Translations under genes and position numbers: made by a program
Notes under the pieces: model-generated
What the model was told of the DNA's origin: nothing
What the model saw: the letters and a program-made list of their open reading frames with translations, nothing else
Databases searched by the model: none
Source: Hydrogenophaga sp.
GTDB taxonomy: Bacteria; Pseudomonadota; Gammaproteobacteria; Burkholderiales; Burkholderiaceae_C
DNA length: 64,000 nucleotides
Assembly: GCF_019635465.1 (NCBI RefSeq)
Contig: NZ_JAHBZK010000013.1
Location: 1-64,000 of the forward strand
Reading direction: 5' to 3'
In this document: positions 25,432 through 33,491 of the stretch, one piece after another
How positions within the stretch are numbered: position 1 is the first letter of the stretch
Layout of the letters: every line of letters begins with the position of its first letter

Positions 25432-25600
25432 GTCGCGGGAAGCGACTCCGCGGGGCAACCCTCTTGCGAGGGGCACCCTGAACCACTAGGGGATTCAGGG
25501 GGGGTAACTGACCTCCAAGGTCAGGGCCGTTTCCGGTTGGCCAGCCTTGATCAGCTATTCGCTGATCTCGTGACTTCACTTGCCAGGTGGACTTGGCACC
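25432..25600. other. Array of consecutive perfect stem-loops
   Basis: Six inverted repeats follow each other: GTCGC/GCGAC (25432-25446), CCCTC/GAGGG (25459-25472), CCCTGAA/TTCAGGG (25476-25500), CTGACCT/AGGTCAG (25508-25524), GATCAGC/GCTGATC (25549-25567) and CAGGTG/CACCTG (about 25583-25601). All stems are perfect. Such density suggests a structured RNA or a protein-binding DNA site. Confidence 0.5.
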
Positions 25601-26459
25601 TGACCCGTTCCGCATGCGCTCTTTCCCGTCATTCCCTTTGCAAGCCCTATGGGGCTCCCGGCTTAGCCAGGCGGATTGACTTGCCACACGAGGTGGGCGC
25701 GTGCGTCGGCACGTGAAGTGGTTGCTTGATTTCCCCGAAGGGGCGCCGGCACAGGTGCTTCTGTAGAGAACAACACGTGAAGGCGGGTCCGGTGAATGAA
25801 CCTGATGGATTGCTCGCGGCGAGAACCACAAAGGGATCGCCGCACCCTGCCCGCAGCGCGGAACAGGTGCTGGGTCATTGACCCGATTTAGGACTGTCTT
25901 GGTCCTGGCGCGCAACTCTCAGCTTGGAGCGGTGCGGCTTGCTCCAGCATAGGAGCGGTTGAGGCAGGCACTGGGCCTGCGAAACATCGCGTGGATGTAG
26001 TGGCTGCAATTGTCGACGAGGTGCTGAGGTTCTGCAAGCGATCGGGTTCAGCAGTTGCCAGGTCCTTCGTCGTGCGCTGGTTGTCCACAGATTACAGATT
26101 GCGATCATTCCCCTGATCGTTCCTGTAGCGCAGCGCGCCAGCCCTGGTCCATACAGGATCCTGCCATCACTCACTCTGTGATCATTCCCTGCAATCTGCC
26201 TCCTCAAGGCGTTGTAAAAGCAGCGCGGCTACCTCAACTCCAGGACGAGTGCAAGCGATGTGGTCCACGTTGCTTGCGGCACTAGGCTCGCGCGCTGAGC
26301 GCTCGCTGCGCTCAAGTTCTCAGGCGTCATTGCCTGCGCGCCAGCTTGTGTTTTCCATTCGTTGGTATCCGCGCCAAAGCAAGCTGGCATCGGGCACACC
26401 ATGGCCCATGGCGGCCCCCCGCGCCCGCCGTAGCCGTGCTCGCTCGCATCGAGCATCTT

Positions 26460-26630
26460 GGTGACCCATGGTCATTGGTGGCCGCTGGTGGGCTTTTCAT
26501 GATGCCGCGTGTACTTGTGAGTGGCGCGATGGTCACCCACGGCCTTCGGCGACCACCTGTGGGCATTTGGCATGGTGAACCAACACGTCGTCTGCTCATC
26601 CACGGCCTTCAGCGGTCAGGGGTGACCAGC
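26460..26630. promoter_or_regulatory. Candidate centromere/operator upstream of parM
   Basis: The segment holds GGTGACC, GGTCACC and GGTGACC palindromes at roughly 60-80 base intervals (near 26459, 26531 and 26621) and two copies of CCACGGCCTTC (26537-26547 and 26600-26610). ParMRC systems carry their centromere-operator directly upstream of parM, so this is the expected place. The repeat units are few and imperfect. Confidence 0.35.
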
Positions 26631-26737
26631 TTTCTATGCACAACGCGCCAACTGAGCCACGAAACCAGACAAATCTTCTTGGGCCCAGAAGAATCGACGC
26701 GTGCACCAGGTGGTGCATTCAATTCAAGGAGTTCTCA

Positions 26738-27811
26738 GTGCATCGTGATATGAAACCCACCGTCATCGAAACCTGTGCGATCGATGTCGGCTACAGCAAC
26801 GTGAAGTACACCTCAGGCCGCGTGGCCATCGGAGGCCATGTCGAGATCCGCGCGGGTCACTTTCCCGCTGTTGCGCCGGTGCTGCGCAACGCCGGCTTCG
26901 AGGCCCGTCCAGGTACGACAGGTGCCGACGGCGTCTTCGTCACGCTGGGAGGCGTACGCTACTTCGCCGGCCGTGGCTACGAATTCCATTCGAGCGGCTC
27001 GGATGTTCGCTCCGTGCCCGACAACTACTGTGAGAGCGACCAATACATGGCGCTGGCGCGCGGCGCCATGCACTACATCGCTCAGGACGTGGGCGCGCAG
27101 CAATCGCTGGTGATCGAGACGCTCGTGCTCGGCCTTCCGCTGTCTACCTTTCGCAAGTACCGCTTGACGCTCGCCGCACGGTTCGAGGGCGATCACATTC
27201 TTGAAGCCACTGGCAACGGCCAAATGTCGTGCCTCGTGCAAGTGCAGAAGGTTCTGGTGGTCGTTCAACCGATGGGAGCGCTCTACCAGTTGGGCACCGC
27301 CAACCCCACAAGCCCCGTGCCCGGGTGGACCTTAGTGGTCGACGTCGGTGGCGGCACTCTGGACTGGTTCGTCGCCAAGGACCTTCAGCCAAACTGGATC
27401 CGCTCGGGCGCCCACAAGCGCTCAATGCTTGACTGTTGCTATGCAATCGCTGACAAGAACAACCCCGCTTGGAAGGAACAGCCCGACATCATCGAGCGCA
27501 TCGACACCGCGCTGCGCACTGGCGCTGACACCTTTGAGGTGCAAAGCGAGACGTTCAGGATGGTCGAGTACCGCGACGTGGTCAACGCCGTACTGGCCGA
27601 GTCCGTGAACAAGATGCTTGCATCCGTGGGCATGACCGACAATCTGAATCTCGTCTTGGTGACGGGCGGTGGGGCCAACCTGTTTGCGAACTACCTCTGC
27701 GAAAAGCACCCCGAGTTCCAAGGCGTCCTTCGCGTGGACCCGGATGGCCTCTATGCGAACGTCAAGGGTTTCCATTTGATGGGCGAAATCGAGCACAGCG
27801 CCGCTCGCTAA
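26738..27811 (+). CDS. parM: ParM/StbA-family actin-like segregation ATPase
   Basis: The 357-residue product has the actin-fold nucleotide-binding motifs: phosphate-1 CAIDVGYSNVKY, phosphate-2 LVVDVGGGTLDW and adenosine motif LVTGGGANLF. ParM polymerises to push copies of low-copy plasmids or excised elements apart. The start is taken as GTG at 26738 because AAGGAG lies exactly six bases upstream; an ATG at 26750 is the alternative and gives the same domains. The next gene begins 20 bases downstream and is ParR-like. Its presence suggests that the element replicates or at least segregates when excised. Confidence 0.85.
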   Translation: MHRDMKPTVIETCAIDVGYSNVKYTSGRVAIGGHVEIRAGHFPAVAPVLRNAGFEARPGTTGADGVFVTLGGVRYFAGRGYEFHSSGSDVRSVPDNYCESDQYMALARGAMHYIAQDVGAQQSLVIETLVLGLPLSTFRKYRLTLAARFEGDHILEATGNGQMSCLVQVQKVLVVVQPMGALYQLGTANPTSPVPGWTLVVDVGGGTLDWFVAKDLQPNWIRSGAHKRSMLDCCYAIADKNNPAWKEQPDIIERIDTALRTGADTFEVQSETFRMVEYRDVVNAVLAESVNKMLASVGMTDNLNLVLVTGGGANLFANYLCEKHPEFQGVLRVDPDGLYANVKGFHLMGEIEHSAAR

Positions 27812-27831
27812 GCCACGACCGAAAGACTGCG

Positions 27832-28236
27832 ATGTCAGAACAAATCCCTGAAGGGCGCGACATGGAAGCCGATGAATCCGGCGTCCTGCGTTTTCGCGTC
27901 ACCCTGCATCCTTCGTTGGGCGCCATTTACCAGGACCTCAAGGCGATCCCGGAGAGGCTTCGCGCGGGCCGCCTTGTCCAACTGCTGACCCTGGGCCACT
28001 TGTACGAAGCCATGTCTCATCAGGCGGGATTCGGATCGTCGATGGATGCTGGTCGACACTCCGTACGACCTCACTCACTGCCCGCGCAGACTGGCTCGGG
28101 GCGCCAAGCTCGCAAAGCCGCGCCTGCCGCAGGTGGAAGGCACGACGCCGAGGTGATTGCGGCTTCCAGGGCCACGTCGGTTGGTCTTGCCAAGGATCGC
28201 ATCGGATCACCATTGGCGCTGATGCCCCCCGATTGA
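27832..28236 (+). CDS. ParR/StbB-like partner of ParM
   Basis: The 134-residue protein follows parM by 20 bases and ends just before an intrinsic terminator, so the two form an operon. Residues 20-60 (LRFRVTLHPSLGAIYQDLKA then RLRAGRLVQLLTLGHLYEAM) have the strand-helix-helix pattern of ribbon-helix-helix DNA-binding proteins such as ParR. The second half is low-complexity, rich in Ala, Arg and Gly, and probably disordered, as is the ParM-contacting tail of ParR proteins. Assignment rests mainly on position and size. Confidence 0.55.
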   Translation: MSEQIPEGRDMEADESGVLRFRVTLHPSLGAIYQDLKAIPERLRAGRLVQLLTLGHLYEAMSHQAGFGSSMDAGRHSVRPHSLPAQTGSGRQARKAAPAAGGRHDAEVIAASRATSVGLAKDRIGSPLALMPPD

Positions 28237-28258
28237 GCAATCGCTTCACCACATATCA

Positions 28259-28286
28259 GGACCGGTTTCTCCCGGTCCTTTTTTTT
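28259..28286 (+). terminator. Intrinsic terminator of the parM operon
   Basis: A GGACCGG/CCGGTCC stem (28259-28265 with 28272-28278) and six-base loop is followed by eight T residues. It lies 23 bases after the ParR-like stop codon. Confidence 0.9.
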
Positions 28287-28364
28287 GCGATGCGAGTTGC
28301 CGCCTTGACATCAGGTCGATCCATGAAACCCTGGTTTCATCCCTGACCAACAGAAGGACCTGCA

Positions 28365-28709
28365 ATGCCCCACCTGGATGAGCGCAACAGAACCGCCGCC
28401 CACTTCCGCGAGCACTACGTCGTGGAGCCTGCCCCCGCAAAGGAGCCGCACTGGTTGCTGAATGCCCTCTACGGTCGCGACCTGCTCAAGATGAAGCTGC
28501 GCCAGGTCGCGCCAAGGATGTATGTGTCCAAATGGAAGTACGCCTCGCACCTCGATCCACTGCTTGATCGCATGGTTGACGAACTAGGTTTGCGCGAAGT
28601 CGCCCGACCTCGCACCCTGAGACAGAAGCTGCGCTACATCCACACGGTCACTCACTCGATGCTCGCACTGGAAAAAGGCCTTCCACTTCCGGTTTGGGCG
28701 CAGGCGTAG
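28365..28709 (+). CDS. Hypothetical basic protein of 114 residues
   Basis: The ATG at 28365 has AAGGAC eight bases upstream. The protein is soluble and basic, with ALYGRDLLKMKLRQVAPRMY and a helical C-terminal half (LRQKLRYIHTVTHSMLALEK). No family was recognised. It lies between the parM terminator and a mostly noncoding stretch, on the element. Confidence 0.55.
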   Translation: MPHLDERNRTAAHFREHYVVEPAPAKEPHWLLNALYGRDLLKMKLRQVAPRMYVSKWKYASHLDPLLDRMVDELGLREVARPRTLRQKLRYIHTVTHSMLALEKGLPLPVWAQA

Positions 28710-29127
28710 CGCCTGTTGCATCGCGGCTCTTCTACGGGTTGCTCAATCACCCGTGTCGACAGGAAGCGTGTTGAAAACCAAGTTTTCCATGTCGCTTCTG
28801 CTCCCGGAATCGACGCGATCGCCGTTGATGCACGTCGAAATTGCCGAGAGTAGTCACACACTTGTCGAGGCGTTCAATCGCCAGGCAGACCGCTCCGCAA
28901 GGGCGCATCCAAGCCCTGCAGGGTGCGCGGTTTTGGCGTTGCTGCGCAGCGCCAAACTAAGTTTCGTACCTGCGCCGCATCGTCCTGCGGCGTCTGTTGG
29001 CACACTGACCGGTCGGGCGAATGCCGGTGGAACAGGCAGCCTTGGCCTGAATTCGCCATGGGACGACGCTGCTCGCTCGAAGGCCGTGGCCAGCCACGCC
29101 CGATGGCAGCCGAGGTGCGTGCATGCT
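28710..29127. other. Stretch without a convincing gene
   Basis: A plus-strand frame (28753-29160) is open and starts near AGGAAGC, but its sequence turns into low-complexity Ala/Ser/Pro and it overlaps the small membrane protein gene on the other strand. I see no other signal here. Confidence 0.35.
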
Positions 29128-29304
29128 TCAGCGACTTCTACGACTGCGCATCATCCATAGCCGTTCGAGTCGCATGCGTTCGGCGCGTTTGATTGCGGTC
29201 TGGCGTTGCAGTTCCTGGTTGGCCTCTTTCAGCCATCGGTTGAACGCCCAGGCGCCCAAGATGCCAAGAAGCATGAAGACCTTGAGAAAGTCCAACGCAG
29301 ACAT
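29128..29304 (-). CDS. 58-residue single-pass membrane microprotein
   Basis: From the ATG at 29304 the peptide begins MSALDFLKVFMLLGILGAWA, a membrane segment ending in FNRW, and continues as a highly charged amphipathic helix (NQELQRQTAIKRAERMRLER) to an Arg-rich end. The composition is clearly protein-like, and a modest GGAAA ribosome site lies upstream. Its orientation is opposite to the flanking element genes. Such small basic membrane proteins are frequent on mobile elements; the role is unknown. Confidence 0.55.
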   Translation of the reverse strand: MSALDFLKVFMLLGILGAWAFNRWLKEANQELQRQTAIKRAERMRLERLWMMRSRRSR

Positions 29305-29718
29305 GTTGATTTCCAGCGCAGTCGTGCGCCGCCTCGAACAGAAAACTTGATTTTACGAACTGGGTCGGATCGGTGGTCAGCCATTCTGGCGCCGAGGTGG
29401 ACCGATTCGTTTGACCGGTCTGGACCAGACCCGTATCTTCACATCACCGCACGTCAGTGCGTGAAGGCAATTGCCTTCCTACACCAAGAGCCAAGTCAAC
29501 CAGTGTGACTTGGCCATCAAAACGTCCAGCGCCTAGCTCAGGCCACATGACTCCCCCATCTCGCCAGCGAGATGGTCCATCCCGATTTTTGTTTTTCCTT
29601 CTATGTGCAACTTTGCCTTGCGCATGCGCAATAGCGCGTGCCTACGGCGCGCCCAAGTGTGCGTCGCGTCGCTTGACAAACCTTCGCTCCATGCGATCTT
29701 GGATCCAGAGGCCAACAC
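29305..29718. other. Palindrome-rich intergenic region upstream of the excisionase-integrase pair
   Basis: Four perfect inverted repeats occur in 160 bases: GGTCTGGACCAGACC (29417-29431), GAAGGCAATTGCCTTC (29463-29478), GCCAAGTCA/TGACTTGGC (29490-29514) and CCATCTCGC/GCGAGATGG (29556-29575). They could be operators for the excisionase or terminators of incoming transcription. No gene was found in the interval. Confidence 0.5.
29556..29596 (+). terminator. Possible intrinsic terminator
   Basis: The 9-bp CCATCTCGC/GCGAGATGG stem with a two-base loop is followed after eight bases by TTTTTGTTTTT. The gap between stem and T-run is longer than usual. Confidence 0.4.
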
Positions 29719-30105
29719 ATGAACTTCGATCCGCAGAACAACGCATCAAGCTCGCCGCTGCCATTCAGTCTGACTCGGCAGGGTGCGATCGACTACATCG
29801 GGGTCAAGCCCAGTTACTTCGATGCCCAGATTCGCCCGCAACTGACTTCGGCAAAGGCGGGGACGTCCGTCTTGTTCCTTCGCGAGGAATTGGAGGGGGT
29901 CATTCGAGGAATGCTTACCGGTGACAGCAAACCACAGCAAGAAATCACGCAGCCAAGCCAAGCTACCAAGAGTTCAGAAAGATGGGAAAGAGATCAAGCG
30001 GCATCTACAAAAGGTCGCATGGCAAATGGGTCGTCGACAAATTCGTCCAAGGCATACGGCTTTGCCAAAGCTTTGAATCGTTTGAAGACGCGGACGCCTG
30101 GCTGA
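29719..30105 (+). CDS. Excisionase-like DNA-binding protein
   Basis: The 128-residue protein carries a winged-helix pattern of the MerR/excisionase type: SLTRQGAIDYIGVKPSYFDA then TSVLFLREELEGVIRGML (about residues 17-66). Its position directly before, and overlapping by 124 bases, an integrase gene is typical of recombination directionality factors. The C-terminal half, which lies in the overlap, is low-complexity Ser/Lys-rich, so the overlap may reflect a drifted reading frame. Role inferred from fold and position. Confidence 0.6.
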   Translation: MNFDPQNNASSSPLPFSLTRQGAIDYIGVKPSYFDAQIRPQLTSAKAGTSVLFLREELEGVIRGMLTGDSKPQQEITQPSQATKSSERWERDQAASTKGRMANGSSTNSSKAYGFAKALNRLKTRTPG

Positions 30106-31175
30106 CCCGGGAGCTTGAGGCCCTGCGCCTCAAGCGTATACATGGAGAGCAGCCGCAGGTGAGCTTTGACCAGGCTGCCGGCCGCTTCCTCGAAGAGAAC
30201 GCTCACCTTGCGTCCATCGATTCGACGGTTCATCACTTGAAAGCGGTGATGCCTTACATCGGTGAGCTTTCGCTCGACCAAGTGCACATGGGCACCTTGC
30301 GAGACTTCATCGAGGCTCGGCTCGAGGCTGGGCGGGCGCACAAGACCATCAATCTGAGTCTTGCCGCGGTGCGTCGTGTGCTCAATTTGGCCGCTGGCAC
30401 GTGGCGCGACCACGAGACCGGCAAGCCCTGGCTGCAGGCCGCCCCCATGATCACGTTGCTGCCGCTCACAGGACACCAGCGTTCCCCACGGCCAATCTCG
30501 TGGAATGAACAGGAGGCACTCGTCAAGGAACTTCCAGAGCACCTGCGCCGCATGGCCATCTTCGTTCTCAACACGGGCGTCAGGGACGATGTCGTCTGCA
30601 ACCTGCAGTGGGACTGGGAAATTCCAGTGCCTGACCTTGGCGTTTCGGTGTTCGAAGTGCCAGCAGAAAACGTCAAGGGCCGCAGAACATCAAAACTGGT
30701 GGTCTGCAACAGTGTCACGCAGCCGCTCATCGAGGAACTCCGTGGCATTCACCCAACCCATGTTTTTGCCATGGCATGGAGCCATCATGAACTCGGTCCC
30801 GTGCAGACCATGAACAACACGGCTTGGCAAGCCGCGCGACGCCGCGCACGCCTGGGTGACTTGCACGTCCACGACCTGAGACACACCGTGGGCATGCGGC
30901 TGCGCGAGGCCGGTGTCAATGAGTCAACACGCAGCGATGTGCTCTGGCACAGCGCACGTTCGATCACGAACCACTATTCGATGGCGCAGATTCGCGAGAT
31001 CCACGAGGCATTGGAGAAGATCACGCGCCCCAGCAACGGTTGGAACAAAAGTTTGCAGGCGCTCAAGGCTGAGCATGCGGCGCGCAAGGCCACTGCAGGT
31101 CCGGGTATTGCGCCCGGGGAAACCGAGTCCCGCAAAAGTCCCGCAGGAAGACCCGCACAAAGAAAAACGGGCTAG
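29982..31175 (+). CDS. int: Tyrosine recombinase (integrase) next to tRNA-Arg
   Basis: The 397-residue protein has a core-binding domain (about 58-150) and a catalytic domain with R201 (TGVRDDVV), a Lys in the GRRTSK region, the HxxR box H297-R300 (VHDLRH), H323 (LWHSAR) and nucleophile Y332 (NHYS). All catalytic residues are present. The C-terminus is a basic, probably disordered tail. The stop codon lies within a hairpin that acts as terminator for the opposite-strand tRNA genes, and the tRNA-Arg 3' end is 40 bases away, so this enzyme is the best candidate for inserting the element at tRNA-Arg. Confidence 0.92.
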   Translation: MGKRSSGIYKRSHGKWVVDKFVQGIRLCQSFESFEDADAWLTRELEALRLKRIHGEQPQVSFDQAAGRFLEENAHLASIDSTVHHLKAVMPYIGELSLDQVHMGTLRDFIEARLEAGRAHKTINLSLAAVRRVLNLAAGTWRDHETGKPWLQAAPMITLLPLTGHQRSPRPISWNEQEALVKELPEHLRRMAIFVLNTGVRDDVVCNLQWDWEIPVPDLGVSVFEVPAENVKGRRTSKLVVCNSVTQPLIEELRGIHPTHVFAMAWSHHELGPVQTMNNTAWQAARRRARLGDLHVHDLRHTVGMRLREAGVNESTRSDVLWHSARSITNHYSMAQIREIHEALEKITRPSNGWNKSLQALKAEHAARKATAGPGIAPGETESRKSPAGRPAQRKTG

Positions 31176-31196
31176 CTCTTTTGGAGCTAACCCGTT
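31160..31196 (-). terminator. Intrinsic terminator of the tRNA transcript, overlapping the int stop
   Basis: Read on the minus strand, AACGGGTTAGCTCC and GAGCTAGCCCGTT form a stem with one mismatch and an AAAA loop, followed by a TTTTTCT run. It lies just downstream of tRNA-Arg in the direction of tRNA transcription. Confidence 0.75.
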
Positions 31197-31214
31197 GATC
31201 TAGAACCGAAATTC

Positions 31215-31291
31215 TGGCGCGGCTGGCAGGATTCGAACCCACGACCCCTTGGTTCGTAGCCAAGTACTCTATCCAACTGAGCTACAGCCGC
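31215..31291 (-). tRNA. tRNA-Arg (anticodon ACG), likely integration site
   Basis: The 77-nt gene folds as a full cloverleaf with acceptor GCGGCTG/CAGCCGC, D-arm AGCTCAGTTGGATAGAG, anticodon stem CTTGG/CCAAG around CTACGAA, and T-loop GGTTCGAATCC. The CCA end is encoded. The neighbouring integrase and element genes suggest that the 3' part of this gene contains the attachment site; a second copy of the 3' sequence was not found in the window. Confidence 0.95.
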
Positions 31292-31318
31292 GAAGCCTCG
31301 CAGTATAGCAGGTATTTT

Positions 31319-31395
31319 TGGTAGGCCGTGTTGGGCTTGAACCAACGACCAAAGGATTATGAGTCCTCTGCTCTGACCAACTGAGCTAACGGCCC
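31319..31395 (-). tRNA. tRNA with CAT anticodon (Met, or lysidine-modified Ile)
   Basis: Acceptor GGGCCGT/ACGGCCT, anticodon loop CTCATAA on a GAGGA/TCCTT stem, and T-loop GGTTCAAG form a normal cloverleaf with encoded CCA. The CTTTGGTCGTTGGTTCAAG segment resembles tRNA-Ile2, which also has CAT, so either identity is possible. It is transcribed ahead of tRNA-Arg. Confidence 0.9.
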
Positions 31396-31431
31396 GAGCG
31401 CGGGATTGTAGGTGCCCCCGAAAACCAGTCG

Positions 31432-32442
31432 CTACTTCGTATGGCTTAGGGCGTTCGTCACCAACTTGGCAGTGACATCGACGATCTGAATCATGCGGTC
31501 GTAAGGCATGCGTTGTGGGCCAATGACGCCCAGTGTGCCAACCACCTGACCATCCACCTCGTAGGGTGCCGTCACAACGGACAGCTCCTCGAACGGAACC
31601 ACCTGACTTTCACCACCGATGTAGATGCGCACGCCATCGGCCTGCGTGGACACATCCAGCAATCGCACCAGCTGCGTCTTCTGCTCGAAGAGATCGAACA
31701 AGCGGCGCAGGTTGCCCATATCGCTGCTGAACTCGCTGATGGACAGCAGGTTGCGCTCGCCCGCAACCACCACCTCTTCCTGGGCGGCTGGATCGGCGCC
31801 GATGTCGACGGCCTGCTTCATCAGATCGGCAATCTCGCCACGCAGGGCATCCAGTTCGGTCTTCAGGCGCTCACGAACCGCTTCGATCGTCAAGCCTGCG
31901 TAGTGGGCGTTCAGGAAGTTGGCCGCCTCGACCAGTTGAGACTGCGTGAAGTTGGCCTGCGTCTGGATGATGCGGTTCTGCACCTCGCCGTCGGGCGACA
32001 CGATGATGACCAGCACCCGGCGCTCGGAAAGGCTCAAGAACTCGATGTGCCGGAACACGGAGCTGCGTCGCGGCGCCATCACCACGCCGACGAATTGCGA
32101 CAGGCTCGACAACAGGTGGGCAGCCTGGCTGATCACCCGCTGCGGTGACTCGATGCCGGGAGCGGCTATCTGGGCCACGGGTGGCAATCCGTCATGGCGC
32201 ACCGTCAACATGGTGTCGACGAACAGCCGGTATCCCCTCGCAGTAGGCACGCGCCCAGCCGACGTGTGAGGACTGGCGATCAGCCCGAGTTCTTCCAGGT
32301 CGCTCATCACGTTGCGGATGGTGGCGGGCGACAGATCGAGTCCTGTGGCCTTGGCCAGGGTTCGAGAGCCCACAGGTTGACCGTCGGCGATGTAGCGCTC
32401 CACCAACGCCTTGAGCAACAGCTTTGAGCGATCGTCCAGCAT
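31432..32442 (-). CDS. hrcA: Heat-inducible transcription repressor HrcA
   Basis: The 336-residue protein represses groESL and dnaK by binding CIRCE elements and needs GroEL for activity. The N-terminal winged helix ([20 protein letters not shown] then [20 protein letters not shown]) and the HrcA blocks [12 protein letters not shown] and [18 protein letters not shown] are present, followed by the dimer/GAF-like domain ending [15 protein letters not shown]. No CIRCE site was seen at its own start, which faces nadK across 91 bases. Confidence 0.96.
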   Translation of the reverse strand: MLDDRSKLLLKALVERYIADGQPVGSRTLAKATGLDLSPATIRNVMSDLEELGLIASPHTSAGRVPTARGYRLFVDTMLTVRHDGLPPVAQIAAPGIESPQRVISQAAHLLSSLSQFVGVVMAPRRSSVFRHIEFLSLSERRVLVIIVSPDGEVQNRIIQTQANFTQSQLVEAANFLNAHYAGLTIEAVRERLKTELDALRGEIADLMKQAVDIGADPAAQEEVVVAGERNLLSISEFSSDMGNLRRLFDLFEQKTQLVRLLDVSTQADGVRIYIGGESQVVPFEELSVVTAPYEVDGQVVGTLGVIGPQRMPYDRMIQIVDVTAKLVTNALSHTK

Positions 32443-32533
32443 GCCGTGGATTCTACGGACGCCGCTTTGAATTCGCGCAGAACACCGTGTTCACCCGCAC
32501 GTGGCGCACCGCACGCTATGTTGTAATTTGCGC

Positions 32534-33451
32534 ATGAACGAACCCCCGGTTGTCGCTGCGTCCGCTGTCCAGTCGTCGCGCGCGCTGCGCTTCACGCAAG
32601 TGGTGATCGTGGGCAAGTACCAGGCACCCGGCGCGCGTCACGTGGTCGAAGAAATCGCGCGGTTTCTTCAGGCCGAAGGCTGCGAGGTGGCGCTGGAGCA
32701 CCAGACCGCCGCCAACACCGGGCTGACCGACTACCCCGCACTGGATCTGGCCGGCATCGGATGCCAGACGCAGTTGGCCATCGTGGTGGGCGGCGACGGT
32801 ACGCTGCTGGGCATCGGGCGCCAGATGGCCCGTCACGGCGTGCCCTTGGTGGGTGTCAACCAGGGGCGTCTGGGGTTCATCACCGACATCCCATTTGATG
32901 GCTATGCCGAAGCACTGCGGCCCATTCTGCATGGCGAGTTTCAGGAAGAGAGTCGCAGCTTGATGGCGGCGTCGGTCTGGCGGGAGGGCGAATGTGTCTA
33001 CACGGCAACCGCGCTCAATGACGTAGTGGTCAATCGCGGCGCAGTGGCGAGCATGATCGAGCTGCGGGTCGAGATCGACGGCCACTTCGTGGCCAATCAG
33101 CGGGCGGACGGTCTCATCATCGCCTCACCCACTGGGTCGACCGCGTACGCGTTGTCGGCCGGCGGTCCACTGATGCACCCCGACATCGGCGGCTGGGTGA
33201 TGGTGCCGATCGCGCCGCACACCCTGTCCAACCGCCCCGTGGTGCTGCCCTCGCACAGCGAAATCGCCATGGAGATCGTGGCGGGGCGGGACGCCAGTGC
33301 CAGCTTCGACATGCAGTCCTTCGCCAGTCTGCAGCATGGCGACCGCATCGTTGTGCGTCGCTCCGAGCATTCACTGCGTTTGCTGCACCCCGTGGGCTGG
33401 AACTACTTCGACACGCTGCGGCGCAAACTCCACTGGAACGAAGGGGCCTGA
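32534..33451 (+). CDS. nadK: NAD kinase
   Basis: This 305-residue enzyme phosphorylates NAD to NADP in the cytosol. The diagnostic blocks are present: GGDGTLLG (nucleotide site), [27 protein letters not shown] and [19 protein letters not shown]. The ATG at 32534 starts [19 protein letters not shown], a usual N-terminus for the group; an upstream frame extension to 32501 is unlikely. It is divergent from hrcA and followed by recN, a conserved order in betaproteobacteria. Confidence 0.97.
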   Translation: MNEPPVVAASAVQSSRALRFTQVVIVGKYQAPGARHVVEEIARFLQAEGCEVALEHQTAANTGLTDYPALDLAGIGCQTQLAIVVGGDGTLLGIGRQMARHGVPLVGVNQGRLGFITDIPFDGYAEALRPILHGEFQEESRSLMAASVWREGECVYTATALNDVVVNRGAVASMIELRVEIDGHFVANQRADGLIIASPTGSTAYALSAGGPLMHPDIGGWVMVPIAPHTLSNRPVVLPSHSEIAMEIVAGRDASASFDMQSFASLQHGDRIVVRRSEHSLRLLHPVGWNYFDTLRRKLHWNEGA

Positions 33452-33491
33452 CAGCGCGGCGACAATCGCCGCTGAACTGCCCTTACTCACC

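Larger units (their letters stand above)
25260..26737. other. Large noncoding region of the integrative element
   Basis: About 1.5 kb lies between the recombinase and parM with no convincing gene. It contains a stem-loop run (25432-25600), further short hairpins (AGCCCTATGGGGCT near 25651, CCCCGAAGGGG near 25734), and repeated GGTSACC palindromes before parM. Its position would suit a transfer origin, replication origin, centromere or structured RNA, and I cannot tell which. Confidence 0.5.

Noticed and set aside
26229-26456. Minus-strand frame of 75 codons upstream of parM
   Set aside because: Composition is borderline and there is no ribosome site or recognised motif; it lies in DNA more likely to be regulatory.
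28753-29160. Open plus-strand frame of 135 codons
   Set aside because: It begins plausibly but becomes low-complexity Ala/Ser/Pro sequence, lacks a strong ribosome site and overlaps the better-supported small membrane protein gene on the other strand.
32443-32533. CIRCE operator at the hrcA start
   Set aside because: No TTAGCACTC-N9-GAGTGCTAA-like inverted repeat was found in the interval.
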